Source: Allobosea psychrotolerans
Lineage (GTDB): Bacteria > Pseudomonadota > Alphaproteobacteria > Rhizobiales > Beijerinckiaceae
Assembly: GCF_002917105.1 (NCBI RefSeq)
Contig: NZ_PQFZ01000001.1
Location: 578,693-642,692 of the forward strand
Reading direction: 5' to 3'
DNA length: 64,000 nucleotides
This document shows positions 9,363 to 18,044 of the stretch, in pieces (position 1 is the stretch's first letter; the number at the start of each line of letters is the position of its first letter). Under the pieces are notes generated by a model. The model did not search any database, was not told the DNA's origin, and saw only the letters and a program-made list of their open reading frames with translations. The position numbers and the translations under genes were made by a program.

Positions 9363-10487
9363 ATGAAGCTGCGCATCGGCACCTTCAATGTCGAGAACCT
9401 GTTGACGCGGCATCGCTTCGGGCCGAGCGGGCGGTTCGAGACCGATGCGGCGATGTCGCTGTTCCATTTTCCGCGCGCGGACGAACGCGACGCCGTCGAG
9501 CGCTCGCTGGCGGTCGCGCTGGAAGACGACAAGCGCCAGATGACAGCGCTCGCCATCGCCGAGGCGCAGGCCGATCTCTGGATGCTGCAGGAGGTCGATT
9601 CGCTCGCGAGCCTGCAGGCCTTCTTCGCCAATTACGTCCACTGCAGCTCTGACCATCGCTATGGCCATTTCGCATTGCTCGACGGCAATGACCGGCGCGA
9701 TATCGACATCGGCTTCGCGGCCCGGCGCAACCTGCTGGCGCCGCAGGCGGTTACGGTACGCTCCCACAAGGATCTGACCTTCGCGCAGGCTGGCGTGCAT
9801 GACCGCGATCTCGCCGCGCTGGGCATCGGCCCCGATGGCAAGGTGTTCGCACGCGATTGCCTGGAGGTCGCGCTCGATTTCGGCAGCCGCAAGCTCAGCC
9901 TGTTCGGCTGCCATCTGAAGTCGATGGACAACGGCCGCGAGGATGGCCGCCAGGCGACGCTGCCGATGCGCCGCGCCGAGGCGAGGGCGGTCAAGCATCT
10001 GGTCAAGGCGCGCTTCGGCGACGGCTGGCGCGAGGCGAACTGGATCGTGCTCGGTGATCTCAACGCCTATCGCTATGGGCTCGGCCCCCTGGCCGAGATC
10101 GTCGATGAGGGCGAGAGCGGCATCGAGCCGTTGCTGGAGGATTTCGCCGTCGATCCGATGGAGGCGCTGCCTGCGCATGAGCGCTGGACGCATTTTCGAC
10201 GCTTCTGGTCGGAAAGTCAGGAGAGGCTGATCGACAGCCACATGCCGCTCGACCACATCCTGGTCTCGCCGGCGCTGGCGGCAGCGAATCCAAAGCCCGC
10301 GATGCAGCTGATCCGGCGCGGCCTGCCTTATCGCGTGCCGCTCGATCCACGCGCGCCCGACCGCTCGATGGCAAGACTCGCGACCTGTGCCGACCGCTAT
10401 CCGCGCGTCGGCTGGGACCGGCCTAAAGCCTCCGACCACAGTCCACTGACCATCGATCTCGTCATTCCCAAGGGACCGTCTCCATGA
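9363..10487 (+). CDS. Endonuclease/exonuclease/phosphatase (EEP) family protein
   Basis: A 374-residue protein of the DNase I/EEP superfamily. Motifs in order: MKLRIGTFNVENLL (strand with active-site Asn), WMLQEVDS (metal-binding Glu, about residue 79), FGCHLKSMD (catalytic His), WIVLGDLNAYRYG (Asp-x-Asn), and C-terminal ASDHSPLTIDL (Asp-His pair). All catalytic residues are present, so it is probably an active Mg2+-dependent phosphodiesterase or phosphatase; the substrate (nucleic acid, lipid or small molecule) is unknown. Its end overlaps the next start (ATGA). Confidence 0.88.
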   Translation: MKLRIGTFNVENLLTRHRFGPSGRFETDAAMSLFHFPRADERDAVERSLAVALEDDKRQMTALAIAEAQADLWMLQEVDSLASLQAFFANYVHCSSDHRYGHFALLDGNDRRDIDIGFAARRNLLAPQAVTVRSHKDLTFAQAGVHDRDLAALGIGPDGKVFARDCLEVALDFGSRKLSLFGCHLKSMDNGREDGRQATLPMRRAEARAVKHLVKARFGDGWREANWIVLGDLNAYRYGLGPLAEIVDEGESGIEPLLEDFAVDPMEALPAHERWTHFRRFWSESQERLIDSHMPLDHILVSPALAAANPKPAMQLIRRGLPYRVPLDPRAPDRSMARLATCADRYPRVGWDRPKASDHSPLTIDLVIPKGPSP

Positions 10488-11386
10488 AGCGCCGCTTCGT
10501 CACGCTCGACGTCTTCACCACCCAGGCCCAAGCCGGCAACCCGCTCGCCGTGGTGCTGGATTCCGACGGGCTCGATACCGAGGCGATGCAGGCGATCACG
10601 CGCGAGTTCAACCTGTCCGAGACGGTGTTCGTGGCGCCGCCGATGCAGCCCCGCCATCGCGCCGCGCTCCGCATCTTCACACCCGGCCGGGAGCTGCCCT
10701 TCGCGGGACATCCGACCGTCGGCACGGCGGTTCTGCTGGCCCTGCGCGATGCGGTTGAAGGCAAGGGGGCCGATCTCCTGGTGCTGGAGGAGAAGGCCGG
10801 GCTCGTGCCTTGTGCGGTCTCGGTCGACGGGCCTCGGTCCGGCCATGCGGTCTTCACCATGCCGCGCCTGCCGCAGGAGATCGAGGCTGCGTCCTCCAAC
10901 ACCGCGCTCGCGGCCGTGCTCGGGCTCGACGAGTGCGAAATCGGGTTCGGGCCGCATCGCGCCGCTGTGTTCTCGGCCGGTGTCCCCTTTACCTTCGTGC
11001 CGCTGGCCGGCCTCGATGCGATCGGCAGGGTCAAGCTCGACCTGTCCCGCTGGGACGCGGCGATGAAGCCCGCCGAGCATCCCAACGCCTTCGTCTATTG
11101 CCGGCAGACCGTTGAGACGGGACATCATTATCACGCACGCATGTTCTGGCCCGGCGCCGGGATCGCGGAGGATCCTGCGACCGGTGGGGCTGCTGCTGCC
11201 TTCGCCGGCGTGGTCATGGCCTTCGACAAACCCGCCGATGGCGAGCATCGCTTCGTCATCGAGCAGGGCTATGAGATGGGCCGGCCCTCGCAGATCGCAC
11301 TCGAACTGACGGTCGAGAGCGGGGCGCTGGTTTCGGCCCGCATTGGTGGCTCGGCAGTGCTGGTCAGCGAGGGCGTGCTGCTGTGA
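10484..11386 (+). CDS. PhzF-family isomerase/epimerase-like protein
   Basis: A 300-residue protein of the PhzF/diaminopimelate-epimerase-like fold. Visible marks are FVTLDVFTTQAQAGNPLAVV at the N-terminus, the catalytic Glu in FNLSETVF (about residue 46), ELPFAGHPTVGTA, and the second-domain loop AEDPATGGAAAAF (about residues 227-239). Family members act on phenazine precursors or remain uncharacterised; no phenazine gene is nearby, so the substrate is unknown. It overlaps both neighbours by 4 bases (ATGA at 10484 and 11383), which shows translational coupling. Confidence 0.92.
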   Translation: MKRRFVTLDVFTTQAQAGNPLAVVLDSDGLDTEAMQAITREFNLSETVFVAPPMQPRHRAALRIFTPGRELPFAGHPTVGTAVLLALRDAVEGKGADLLVLEEKAGLVPCAVSVDGPRSGHAVFTMPRLPQEIEAASSNTALAAVLGLDECEIGFGPHRAAVFSAGVPFTFVPLAGLDAIGRVKLDLSRWDAAMKPAEHPNAFVYCRQTVETGHHYHARMFWPGAGIAEDPATGGAAAAFAGVVMAFDKPADGEHRFVIEQGYEMGRPSQIALELTVESGALVSARIGGSAVLVSEGVLL

Positions 11387-12117
11387 CCTCGCTCGGACAG
11401 AACGGCATTGCCGATGGCGCGATTGTCGAGCTTGCCGGCCTGGAGGCGTTGATCGAGCCTCATGACTGGATTTTCGCGCGGGAGCGTGCGGACGAGATCG
11501 CGGCGCATTGGGGCCGTATCAGCTCCGGCAAGCCGGCGATGTTCAACGGCAAGGTGATGCTGCAGCACCGCGCGGCGATCGTCGACGGCGTCTTCCGGGC
11601 TGGCTATTTCGAGACTGATTATGCCGCTTTCATCAGCTGGCGCGATTTCGGCCATCCGGGTCCGGTGGTGCGCAACGGCTTTGCAATGGCGGCCCTGCGC
11701 GCTGCCGACGGCGCGTTCCTGTGCGGCGTGATGGGCCAGCACACCGCCAATCCCGGCAAGGTCTATTTCGCCGCCGGCACGCCCGACCGCGAGGATGCAC
11801 GGCCGGACGGCACGCTCGATCTCGCAGGCAGCGTGACGCGCGAGCTCTGCGAGGAGACCGGACTGATGCTTGACGAGATTGCGGTGGAGGAGAGCTGGAC
11901 GGCGGTGATCCAGCCTGGGCGCATCGCCTTCATGCGGCCGGTTTCCATCGCCATGCCAGCCGAGGCGGCGCGCGCGCTGATGCTCGCGCGTATGGCGACG
12001 CAGGATGAGCCTGAGCTTGCCGATATCGCCATCGTCCGCGGCCCCGAGGATGCCGAGCGCCTCGACATGCCACTCTTCATGCGGCCTTATCTTGCCCATA
12101 TCTGGCGGCAAGACTGA
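11383..12117 (+). CDS. NUDIX hydrolase
   Basis: A 244-residue protein with a NUDIX box around RELCEETGL (about residues 151-159), preceded by YFAAGTPDREDARPDGTLDL. The usual Glu eight residues before the Arg is Leu here, so the box is slightly off consensus, but the catalytic REL.EE.G core is intact. The N-terminal 70 residues (with FNGKVMLQHRAAIVDGVFRA) belong to the family variant that precedes the NUDIX domain in ADP-sugar/nucleotide hydrolases. It is coupled to PhzF by ATGA overlap. Substrate unknown. Confidence 0.85.
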   Translation: MTSLGQNGIADGAIVELAGLEALIEPHDWIFARERADEIAAHWGRISSGKPAMFNGKVMLQHRAAIVDGVFRAGYFETDYAAFISWRDFGHPGPVVRNGFAMAALRAADGAFLCGVMGQHTANPGKVYFAAGTPDREDARPDGTLDLAGSVTRELCEETGLMLDEIAVEESWTAVIQPGRIAFMRPVSIAMPAEAARALMLARMATQDEPELADIAIVRGPEDAERLDMPLFMRPYLAHIWRQD

Positions 12118-12166
12118 GCCTTCTATGCGCCCGAGTCCTGCGCCCTCACTTCAACCGGATGCCCCG

Positions 12167-14242
12167 ATGACGCTTGCCCCCGAAGCCCTGTCGCTGCCCG
12201 CCGACAATCCGTTTTCGCGTGTCTGGGACACGCCCTTCGGCCTGCCGCCTTTTGCCGCGATCACGCCCGAGCATATCCGCCCGGCCTTCGAGGCGGCGCT
12301 CGCCAAGCACAGATCCGAGATCGATGCGCTGACCACCGAGGCCGCGGAACCGGACTTCGCCAACACGATCGAGGCGCTGGAGCGCGCGGGCAGGGCGCTC
12401 AGCCGCGTCGGCGGCGTGTTCTACAACCTCACGGGGGCCGACACGAACGAGGCGCTGCAGGCGATCGAGCGCGAGATGTCGCCGATCACCTCGCGGCACT
12501 GGTCGGCGATCATGATGGATCCCGCGCTGTTTGCTCGCGTCGATGCGGTGTTCGCCAGGCGCGAGACGCTCGGCCTCGACGTCGAGCAGGCACGGCTCCT
12601 GGAGCGGACGCATCGCGGCTTCATCCGTTCTGGCGCGCAACTCGGCCCGGAGGACAAGACGCGGCTCGCGGCGATCAACGAACGCCTTGCGGGGCTGGGC
12701 ACGCAGTTCAGCCAGAACGTGCTGAAGGACGAATCGAGCTATGCGCTGATCATCGCGGACGAGGCGGGGCTTGCCGGCCTGCCGGCCTTCCTGACCGCGG
12801 CGATGGCGCGCGCCGCTACCGACCGCGGTCATGCGGGCCGGCATGCGGTGACCTTGTCGCGCTCGATCATCGAGCCCTTCCTGACCTTCTCGACGCGTCG
12901 CGATCTGCGCGAGGAGGCCTTCATCGCCTGGAGCAAGCGCGGCGAGAATGGCGGCGAAACCGACAACCGCGCCATCGTCGCCGAGATGGTGAAGCTTCGG
13001 GCCGAGAAGGCGAAGCTGCTCGGTTTCCCGACCTTCGCGCATTTCAAGCTCGACGATTCCATGGCGAAGACGCCGACCCATGTCCGCGACCTGCTCGAAC
13101 TGGTCTGGAAACCGGCCAAGGCGCGCGCGGCGCAGGAGGCCGCCGATCTCGCCGCGCTGGCGCAGAGCGAGGGTGAGAACGGACCGATCCGCCCCTGGGA
13201 CTGGCGCCATTATGCCGAGAAGGTACGCCAGCAGACCTATGCGCTCGATGAGGCGGTGCTGAAGCCCTATCTCCAGCTCGACCGCATCATCAATGCGGCC
13301 TTCGATGTCGCCGGCAAGCTGTTCGGGCTGGCCTTCGAGGCGAAGACTGAGCTCAAGGGCTATCATCCGGATGTGCGGATCTGGGAGGTCAAGGAGGAGG
13401 CGAGCGGCCGGCATATCGGCCTGTTCCTCGGCGATTATTTCGCCCGCGCCTCGAAGCGCTCCGGAGCCTGGATGAGCGCCTATCGCGGTCAGCGCAATTT
13501 CGATGGCGAGGTCCGACCGATCATCGTCAATGTCTGCAATTTCGCCAAACCCGCAGAGGGCAAGCCGGCGCTGCTCTCGATCGACGATGCGCGCACGCTG
13601 TTCCACGAATTCGGCCATGCCCTGCATGGTCTGCTGTCGGATGTGCGCTACGGCTCGCTTGCCGGCACTTCGGTCTCGCGCGATTTCGTCGAACTGCCCT
13701 CGCAGCTCTATGAGCACTGGTTCCTGACATCGGAGGTGATGCAGGCCTATTGCCTGCATGCCGAGACGAAGGAGCCCATCCCCGAGGCGCTGATCGACAA
13801 GATCAAGATGGCGCAGACCTTCAATCAGGGCTTCGCCACGGTCGAATACACCTCATCGGCGCTGGTCGATCTCGCCTTCCATTCCCTGGAGAACCCCGGC
13901 GAGATCGACCCGCTTGCATTCGAGGCGGCGGAGCTTGAGCGGATCGGCATGCCGGCCGAGATCATCATGCGCCACCGCACGCCGCATTTCACCCATGTCT
14001 TCTCCGGAGACGGCTATTCGGCCGGCTATTACAGCTATCTCTGGTCGGAGGTGATGGATGCCGACGCCTTCAACGCCTTCGTCGAGGCTGGCGACGTCTT
14101 CGCGCCTGCGGTCGCGAACAAGCTGAAGCGCTACATCTATTCGGCCGGCGATACGCGCGACCCGGCCGAGGCCTATACATTGTTCAGGGGCAGGCTGCCG
14201 ACGCCGGACGCGCTCCTGGAGAAGCGTGGGCTCGCCGCGTGA
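12167..14242 (+). CDS. M3-family metallopeptidase (oligopeptidase / dipeptidyl carboxypeptidase-like)
   Basis: A cytoplasmic zinc oligopeptidase of about 691 residues. The HExxH zinc motif is in LFHEFGHALHGLLSDV (near base 13605), with the third ligand Glu in the following helix (RDFVELPSQLYEHW) and a C-terminal HRTPHFTHVFSGDGYSAGYY region that shapes the substrate site. Length fits Dcp/PrlC enzymes (680-720). I took MTLAPEALSLPADNPF as the start; an in-frame ATG at 12125 adds 14 residues. It lies 49 bases after the NUDIX gene and probably ends that operon. Peptide recycling is the likely role. Confidence 0.93.
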   Translation: MTLAPEALSLPADNPFSRVWDTPFGLPPFAAITPEHIRPAFEAALAKHRSEIDALTTEAAEPDFANTIEALERAGRALSRVGGVFYNLTGADTNEALQAIEREMSPITSRHWSAIMMDPALFARVDAVFARRETLGLDVEQARLLERTHRGFIRSGAQLGPEDKTRLAAINERLAGLGTQFSQNVLKDESSYALIIADEAGLAGLPAFLTAAMARAATDRGHAGRHAVTLSRSIIEPFLTFSTRRDLREEAFIAWSKRGENGGETDNRAIVAEMVKLRAEKAKLLGFPTFAHFKLDDSMAKTPTHVRDLLELVWKPAKARAAQEAADLAALAQSEGENGPIRPWDWRHYAEKVRQQTYALDEAVLKPYLQLDRIINAAFDVAGKLFGLAFEAKTELKGYHPDVRIWEVKEEASGRHIGLFLGDYFARASKRSGAWMSAYRGQRNFDGEVRPIIVNVCNFAKPAEGKPALLSIDDARTLFHEFGHALHGLLSDVRYGSLAGTSVSRDFVELPSQLYEHWFLTSEVMQAYCLHAETKEPIPEALIDKIKMAQTFNQGFATVEYTSSALVDLAFHSLENPGEIDPLAFEAAELERIGMPAEIIMRHRTPHFTHVFSGDGYSAGYYSYLWSEVMDADAFNAFVEAGDVFAPAVANKLKRYIYSAGDTRDPAEAYTLFRGRLPTPDALLEKRGLAA

Positions 14243-14339
14243 GCGCGGCGGGTTTTGCAACCCCAGGCAAGCCCTTGCGTTGTTTGGCTAAATGAGCACG
14301 ATTGACCCAAGGGGAGGATCTCTCCCCACCGGGGGATCC

Positions 14340-14708
14340 ATGCTGCGACACTGCCTTGCGGGCCTGCTGACGGCCGCCGTTCTGATGCCGTCGGCCGCAT
14401 CCGCCGACGTCATGACCTGGAAGCTGCGCAGCTTTTCGGCCAATGCGATCGAAGTCGCCTTCTACTCGCAGAACCGGCGCAATGAATGGCCGGGCGGCGG
14501 CAAGGTCTATGTCAACCGCACCTATGACACGGTGAGCTACCCGCTGACCTGCATCAAGGGCGAGAAGATCTGCTACGGTGCCTGGCTCAAGGGCAATGCG
14601 GCGCGTTACTGGGGCATGGGCCAGGGCGGCAAGCAGGCATGCACCGAGTGCTGCTACACCTGCGGCGGCAACACCACCACCAAGGTCCATAACCTCAACG
14701 AGCGTTAA
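14340..14708 (+). CDS. Small secreted cysteine-rich protein (hypothetical)
   Basis: A 122-residue protein with a clear signal peptide (MLRHCLAGLLTAAVLMPSAA, cleavage near ASA-DV at about 23). The mature part contains two cysteine groups: LTCIKGEKICYGAW in the middle and ACTECCYTCGG near the end, six cysteines that could form disulfides or bind a metal in the periplasm. The ORF continues 48 bases upstream to 14292, but the signal peptide marks 14340. I do not recognise a named family. It is followed after 13 bases by a convergent lipoprotein gene. Confidence 0.65.
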   Translation: MLRHCLAGLLTAAVLMPSAASADVMTWKLRSFSANAIEVAFYSQNRRNEWPGGGKVYVNRTYDTVSYPLTCIKGEKICYGAWLKGNAARYWGMGQGGKQACTECCYTCGGNTTTKVHNLNER

Positions 14709-14721
14709 GGCTTCCGCGGCC

Positions 14722-15057
14722 TTAGCCCGGATAGCCGAACTTCGTCTTGGTCGCGTGGAGCTGCCCCATCGCGCCGCCTTCATTGCCCGCGCTACAGGTC
14801 GAGCGGGCGGTTGCGATCTCAGCGCTGACGCGGGCGTGGACGCCCTTGGTGGTGTGTCCGGTGGCGAGGTCGTTATCCATCACGGCCTGGAAGCGCTCGA
14901 TCTCGCCCGAGCAGCCCGAGCCGCCCGGCATATGGAAGGTGCTGGGCGTCACGCCGGGATAGGCCTGCTCCGGCGGCGGCGCCGGCGGTGCGACGGGCCG
15001 GGTCTGACAGCCTGCGAGGGCGACGCCGAGGGTGGCAAGGAGAGCAAAAGCGCGCAT
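14722..15057 (-). CDS. Small lipoprotein (hypothetical)
   Basis: A 111-residue protein with a lipoprotein signal peptide, MRAFALLATLGVALAGC (lipobox LAGC, lipidated Cys at residue 17), then a Pro-rich spacer (RPVAPPAPPPEQAYPG) and a mature region with a Cys pair (GGSGCSGEIERFQ, ARSTCSAG). The hydrophobic segment and lipobox decide the start although the frame continues upstream. Probably anchored to the outer or inner membrane on the periplasmic side. Function not recognised. Confidence 0.65.
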   Translation of the reverse strand: MRAFALLATLGVALAGCQTRPVAPPAPPPEQAYPGVTPSTFHMPGGSGCSGEIERFQAVMDNDLATGHTTKGVHARVSAEIATARSTCSAGNEGGAMGQLHATKTKFGYPG

Positions 15058-15196
15058 GGCGGCATGTCCGATCGACGAAAGACGCGCGACCATGACCGAT
15101 TCCACCGTGGCCAACAACATGTGCCGCCGCGTGGCGAGACACACTCTCGACATGGTCGCGCTGGAGGTTGCTGGCGCTGTCGCAGGAGGAGCGCCC

Positions 15197-15679
15197 ATGA
15201 CGACGGAGACCACGATCGAACTCGCGATCTTCGCCGATTATTTTCAGTTCTACATCCAGGACGAGACGGCCAATGACGATTTCGGCTCGCTCTGGACGGA
15301 CGAGGCCGTCGAGCGGCTGTTTGCGACATCAGCCCAGTCCATCGGTGTCGGCACGGTGCGCAACATGACCGTGCCGGTCGTCGTCTCGCTCCATTCGCAG
15401 GAGCCGGCTACCGATTTCGGCGAGTGGGACATGGTCAATGAGGGCTCCTTCACCGTCCGCTCCGGCTGCGTCGCGATTGCCGGCTGCACCGATTATCTGC
15501 CCGATGCGCCGCGCCTCAGCGTGCCGCCGGGAAGCTACCGGGTTCGCGTCTCCTATGCCGGCTTGGACACGCTGAGCGAGGACGGGCTCGAGGGCGACGA
15601 CTTCTATCGTGTGCAGCTCTGGCCTGCGCCCACGGCCCCGCTCGCCGTGGTCAAGGCCCGCAGCAGCGCGGCGGTGTGA
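15197..15679 (+). CDS. Hypothetical protein, possibly ComJ-like
   Basis: A 160-residue protein starting MTTETTIELAIFADYFQFYI, with a perfect AGGAGG ribosome site. The open frame continues upstream to 15032 but that part overlaps the divergent lipoprotein. No signal peptide or membrane segment. The pattern W.DEAVERLF near residue 35 and the C-terminal GSYRVRVSYAGLDTLSEDGL...DDFYRVQLWPAP is shared, as I recall, with small cytoplasmic proteins annotated as ComJ/nuclease-inhibitor-like, but this resemblance is weak and I would not assign the function. Confidence 0.55.
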   Translation: MTTETTIELAIFADYFQFYIQDETANDDFGSLWTDEAVERLFATSAQSIGVGTVRNMTVPVVVSLHSQEPATDFGEWDMVNEGSFTVRSGCVAIAGCTDYLPDAPRLSVPPGSYRVRVSYAGLDTLSEDGLEGDDFYRVQLWPAPTAPLAVVKARSSAAV

Positions 15680-15726
15680 GTGAAGGCCGGATGAGAAGGG
15701 CGCGGGCCGAGATGAAAAACCCTGCC

Positions 15727-15756
15727 TTGCCTTGCCCCCCTGCTATCGGCTATGCA
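15727..15756 (+). promoter_or_regulatory. Possible leu leader promoter
   Basis: TTGCCT and TATGCA separated by 18 bases, about 26 bases before the leader-peptide GTG at 15782. A plausible sigma-70 pair by position, but in this base composition such matches are common. Confidence 0.3.
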
Positions 15757-15781
15757 GTTTGTGTCGATACGAGGAACGCCC

Positions 15782-15892
15782 GTGGCCGCATCCGCCACCC
15801 ATGCCCTGAGCCAGAACCGCGCTGCTGCGCGGGCTGCCGGCATGCGCGCTCCGCTCGGTCTTGGACTGCTTCTTCTCCTTAGCCGCCCCTGA
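15782..15892 (+). promoter_or_regulatory. Leucine leader peptide and attenuator region of leuA
   Basis: A short ORF ends MRAPLGLGLLLLLSRP-stop at 15892, with seven Leu in nine codons, four of them the CTT codon. An internal ATG lies at 15842, but a GTG at 15782 has the better ribosome site (GAGGAA) and gives 36 residues. The stop codon sits in the left arm of an 8-bp perfect stem (15886-15893 pairing with 15921-15928) that encloses a GGCATGCATGCC palindrome. leuA starts 113 bases downstream. The arrangement is that of a transcription-attenuation leader sensing charged tRNA-Leu; a terminator with a U-run is not obvious. Confidence 0.75.
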
Positions 15893-16005
15893 GGGCCGGC
15901 CGGGCATGCATGCCTGGGCGCTCAGGGGAGTGACGAGAACCGCCTTCCAGACATTCTGCGCCTGCCTTCAACCATAGCGGCGCGACCCTCTACAGGATCA
16001 CGACC

Positions 16006-17589
16006 ATGACCGATGCGACCCGGAACGCCTCCTCCCCCCAAGGCTGTTCGCCCAAGGACCGCGTGCTGATCTTCGACACCACCTTGCGCGACGGCGAGCA
16101 ATGCCCCGGCGCCACCATGACCTTCGAGGAGAAGCTTGAGGTTGCCGACGTACTCGACGCGATGGGCGTCGACATCATCGAGGCCGGCTTCCCGATTGCC
16201 TCCGACGGCGATTTCGAGGCGGTCTCCGCTATCGCCAGGCGAATCAAGCGTGCGACCGTCGCGGGCCTCGCCCGGGCGATCAGCGCTGACATCGCACGCG
16301 CCGGCGAGGCGGTGCGCCATGCCGCCAAGCCGCGTATCCACACCTTCGTCTCGACCTCGCCGATCCATCTGGAGCACCAGATGCGCAAGAGCGAAGAGGA
16401 GGTTCTGGAGATCATCACGAAGACGGTGGCCCAGGCCCGCAACCTGGTCGAGGATGTCGAATGGTCGGCCATGGACGCGACCCGCACCCCGATCGACTAT
16501 CTCTGCCGCACCGTCGAGGCCGCCATCAAGGCCGGCGCGACCACGATCAACCTGCCCGATACGGTCGGCTATGCGGTGCCCGACGAGTACCGCGCGATGT
16601 TCCGCCAGATCCGCGAGCGCGTGCCCAATGCCGACAAGGCGATCTTCTCGGTGCATTGCCACAATGATCTGGGGTTGGCGGTGGCCAATTCGCTGGCCGG
16701 CATCGAGGGCGGGGCGCGGCAGATCGAATGCACGATCAATGGCATCGGCGAGCGTGCCGGCAATGCCGCTCTGGAAGAGGTGGTGATGGCGCTGCGCGTG
16801 CGCGGCGATGTCCTGCCCTACGACACCGGCATCGACGCCTCGCTGCTGACGCGCGCCTCGAAGGCCGTTTCGACCGCCTGCTCCTTCCCGGTGCAGTACA
16901 ACAAGGCGATCGTCGGCCGGAACGCCTTCGCCCATGAGAGCGGCATCCACCAGGACGGCATGCTGAAGAACCAGACGACCTACGAGATCATGACGCCGGA
17001 ATCGGTCGGCGTCTCCAAGACCTCTCTGGTGATGGGCAAGCATTCCGGCCGCGCGGCCTTCCGCTCCAAGCTGAAGGAGATGGGCTACGATCTGGGCGAC
17101 AACCAGCTCGAGGATGCCTTCACGCGCTTCAAGGCCTTGGCCGACCGCAAGAAGCATGTCTATGACGAGGATATCGAGGCGCTGGTCGACGAGAATCTGG
17201 CCTCGGCGCATGATCGCGTCAGGCTGGTTTCGCTGACCGTGATCGCCGGCACGCGCGGGCCGCAGCGCGCGACCATGAAGCTCGATGTCGATGGCCGCTT
17301 CGTCACTGAGGAAGCCGAGGGCAACGGCCCGATCGACGCCGTGTTCAACGCCATCAAGGCGATCGTGCCGCATGAGGCGGTGCTCGAGCTCTACGACGTG
17401 CATGCCGTGACCGAGGGCACCGACGCGCAGGCCGAGGTGACGGTCAGGCTCTCGCATGAGGGCTCGTCGGTGACCGGGCGCGGCGCTGACCCCGATACGC
17501 TGGTCTCCTCGGCCAAGGCATATCTGGTGGCGCTCAACAAGCTCATCGCCAAGGGCGTGCGCCTGCACGCGCAGGCTGCGGCGGAGTAG
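16006..17589 (+). CDS. leuA: 2-isopropylmalate synthase
   Basis: First committed enzyme of leucine synthesis: condenses 2-oxoisovalerate with acetyl-CoA. 527 residues, the long form with regulatory C-terminus. The DRE-TIM barrel begins [16 protein letters not shown] (about residue 24), metal ligands lie in [15 protein letters not shown] (about residue 213), and the second domain has [13 protein letters not shown]. The C-terminal LeuA dimer domain (about 395-520, [21 protein letters not shown]...) is where leucine feedback normally acts. AGGA lies 10 bases before the ATG. The upstream leader peptide suggests additional control by attenuation. Confidence 0.97.
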   Translation: MTDATRNASSPQGCSPKDRVLIFDTTLRDGEQCPGATMTFEEKLEVADVLDAMGVDIIEAGFPIASDGDFEAVSAIARRIKRATVAGLARAISADIARAGEAVRHAAKPRIHTFVSTSPIHLEHQMRKSEEEVLEIITKTVAQARNLVEDVEWSAMDATRTPIDYLCRTVEAAIKAGATTINLPDTVGYAVPDEYRAMFRQIRERVPNADKAIFSVHCHNDLGLAVANSLAGIEGGARQIECTINGIGERAGNAALEEVVMALRVRGDVLPYDTGIDASLLTRASKAVSTACSFPVQYNKAIVGRNAFAHESGIHQDGMLKNQTTYEIMTPESVGVSKTSLVMGKHSGRAAFRSKLKEMGYDLGDNQLEDAFTRFKALADRKKHVYDEDIEALVDENLASAHDRVRLVSLTVIAGTRGPQRATMKLDVDGRFVTEEAEGNGPIDAVFNAIKAIVPHEAVLELYDVHAVTEGTDAQAEVTVRLSHEGSSVTGRGADPDTLVSSAKAYLVALNKLIAKGVRLHAQAAAE

Positions 17590-17595
17590 GGGCGC

Positions 17596-17732
17596 CGTGT
17601 CATCCCGTGCGCGCTGCGGCATTCATGCCGCGGCGCAGACACGGGACCGCATGACGAGAAGGCGCCTGTCCTGATGACGGTCCCGGATCTGCGCAGCAGC
17701 ACTTCGTGCCGCAGCGCGTGCGGGATGACACG
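17596..17732. repeat. Palindromic foldback element after leuA
   Basis: Two 26-base arms (17596-17621 and 17707-17732) are inverted copies matching at 24 of 26 positions. Nested inner arms include CGGGACCG (near 17642) against CGGTCCCG (near 17678). The whole 137-bp piece could fold into a long hairpin. It sits directly after the leuA stop and has the form of an intergenic palindromic repeat of a Rhizobiales type. Confidence 0.85.
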
Positions 17733-17799
17733 CTATGCCCCCTTCATACCGGCCAGCCCTTGTCCGGCTTGAGCGGCGCCAGGACGAAGGAGGGGCGCA

Positions 17800-17912
17800 T
17801 GTCGGCGATGGCACCGGCGCGGGCCGATATCGACCCGTCGGTGGTGCTGCCGCGCGACCGCTTGCTGGAGCGCGGCGACAGCAGCCATCACCTTGGGAAG
17901 ATCGCCTCCTGA
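17800..17912 (+). CDS. Possible small ORF (37 aa), uncertain
   Basis: An ATG at 17800 stands behind a strong AAGGAGGGGCGC ribosome site and opens MSAMAPARADIDPSVVLPRD followed by RLLERGDSSHHLGKIAS and a TGA. There is no hydrophobic segment and I recognise no family. It could be a true small protein or a leftover of a gene broken by the adjacent foldback element. Nothing else is seen between 17733 and the permease start at 18045. Confidence 0.3.
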
Positions 17913-18044
17913 GGCCGCTGCAGGTCCGGTTTTCCCCTGAAATCGCACGGGTCACGCCAGGGCGGGCTTGGCGTGAACAGGGTCTTTGCCTGTAGTTCGG
18001 TCTCGGCGCGGCCGAAAGAGCGCGCGCCCGCTGGGGAGCGCGCC

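Noticed and set aside
8370..10439. 689-residue antisense frame across pdxY and the EEP gene
   Set aside because: Runs opposite two clearly real genes with intact motifs; the translation is low-complexity and has no recognisable domain.
12146..13759. 537-residue frame opposite the M3 peptidase
   Set aside because: The HEFGHALH zinc motif and flanking blocks lie on the + strand; the opposite frame is low complexity.
15127..15213. Longer N-terminus for the lipoprotein gene at 14722-15057
   Set aside because: The LAGC lipobox and hydrophobic stretch start at 15057; the upstream codons read like non-coding sequence and overlap the divergent gene's leader.
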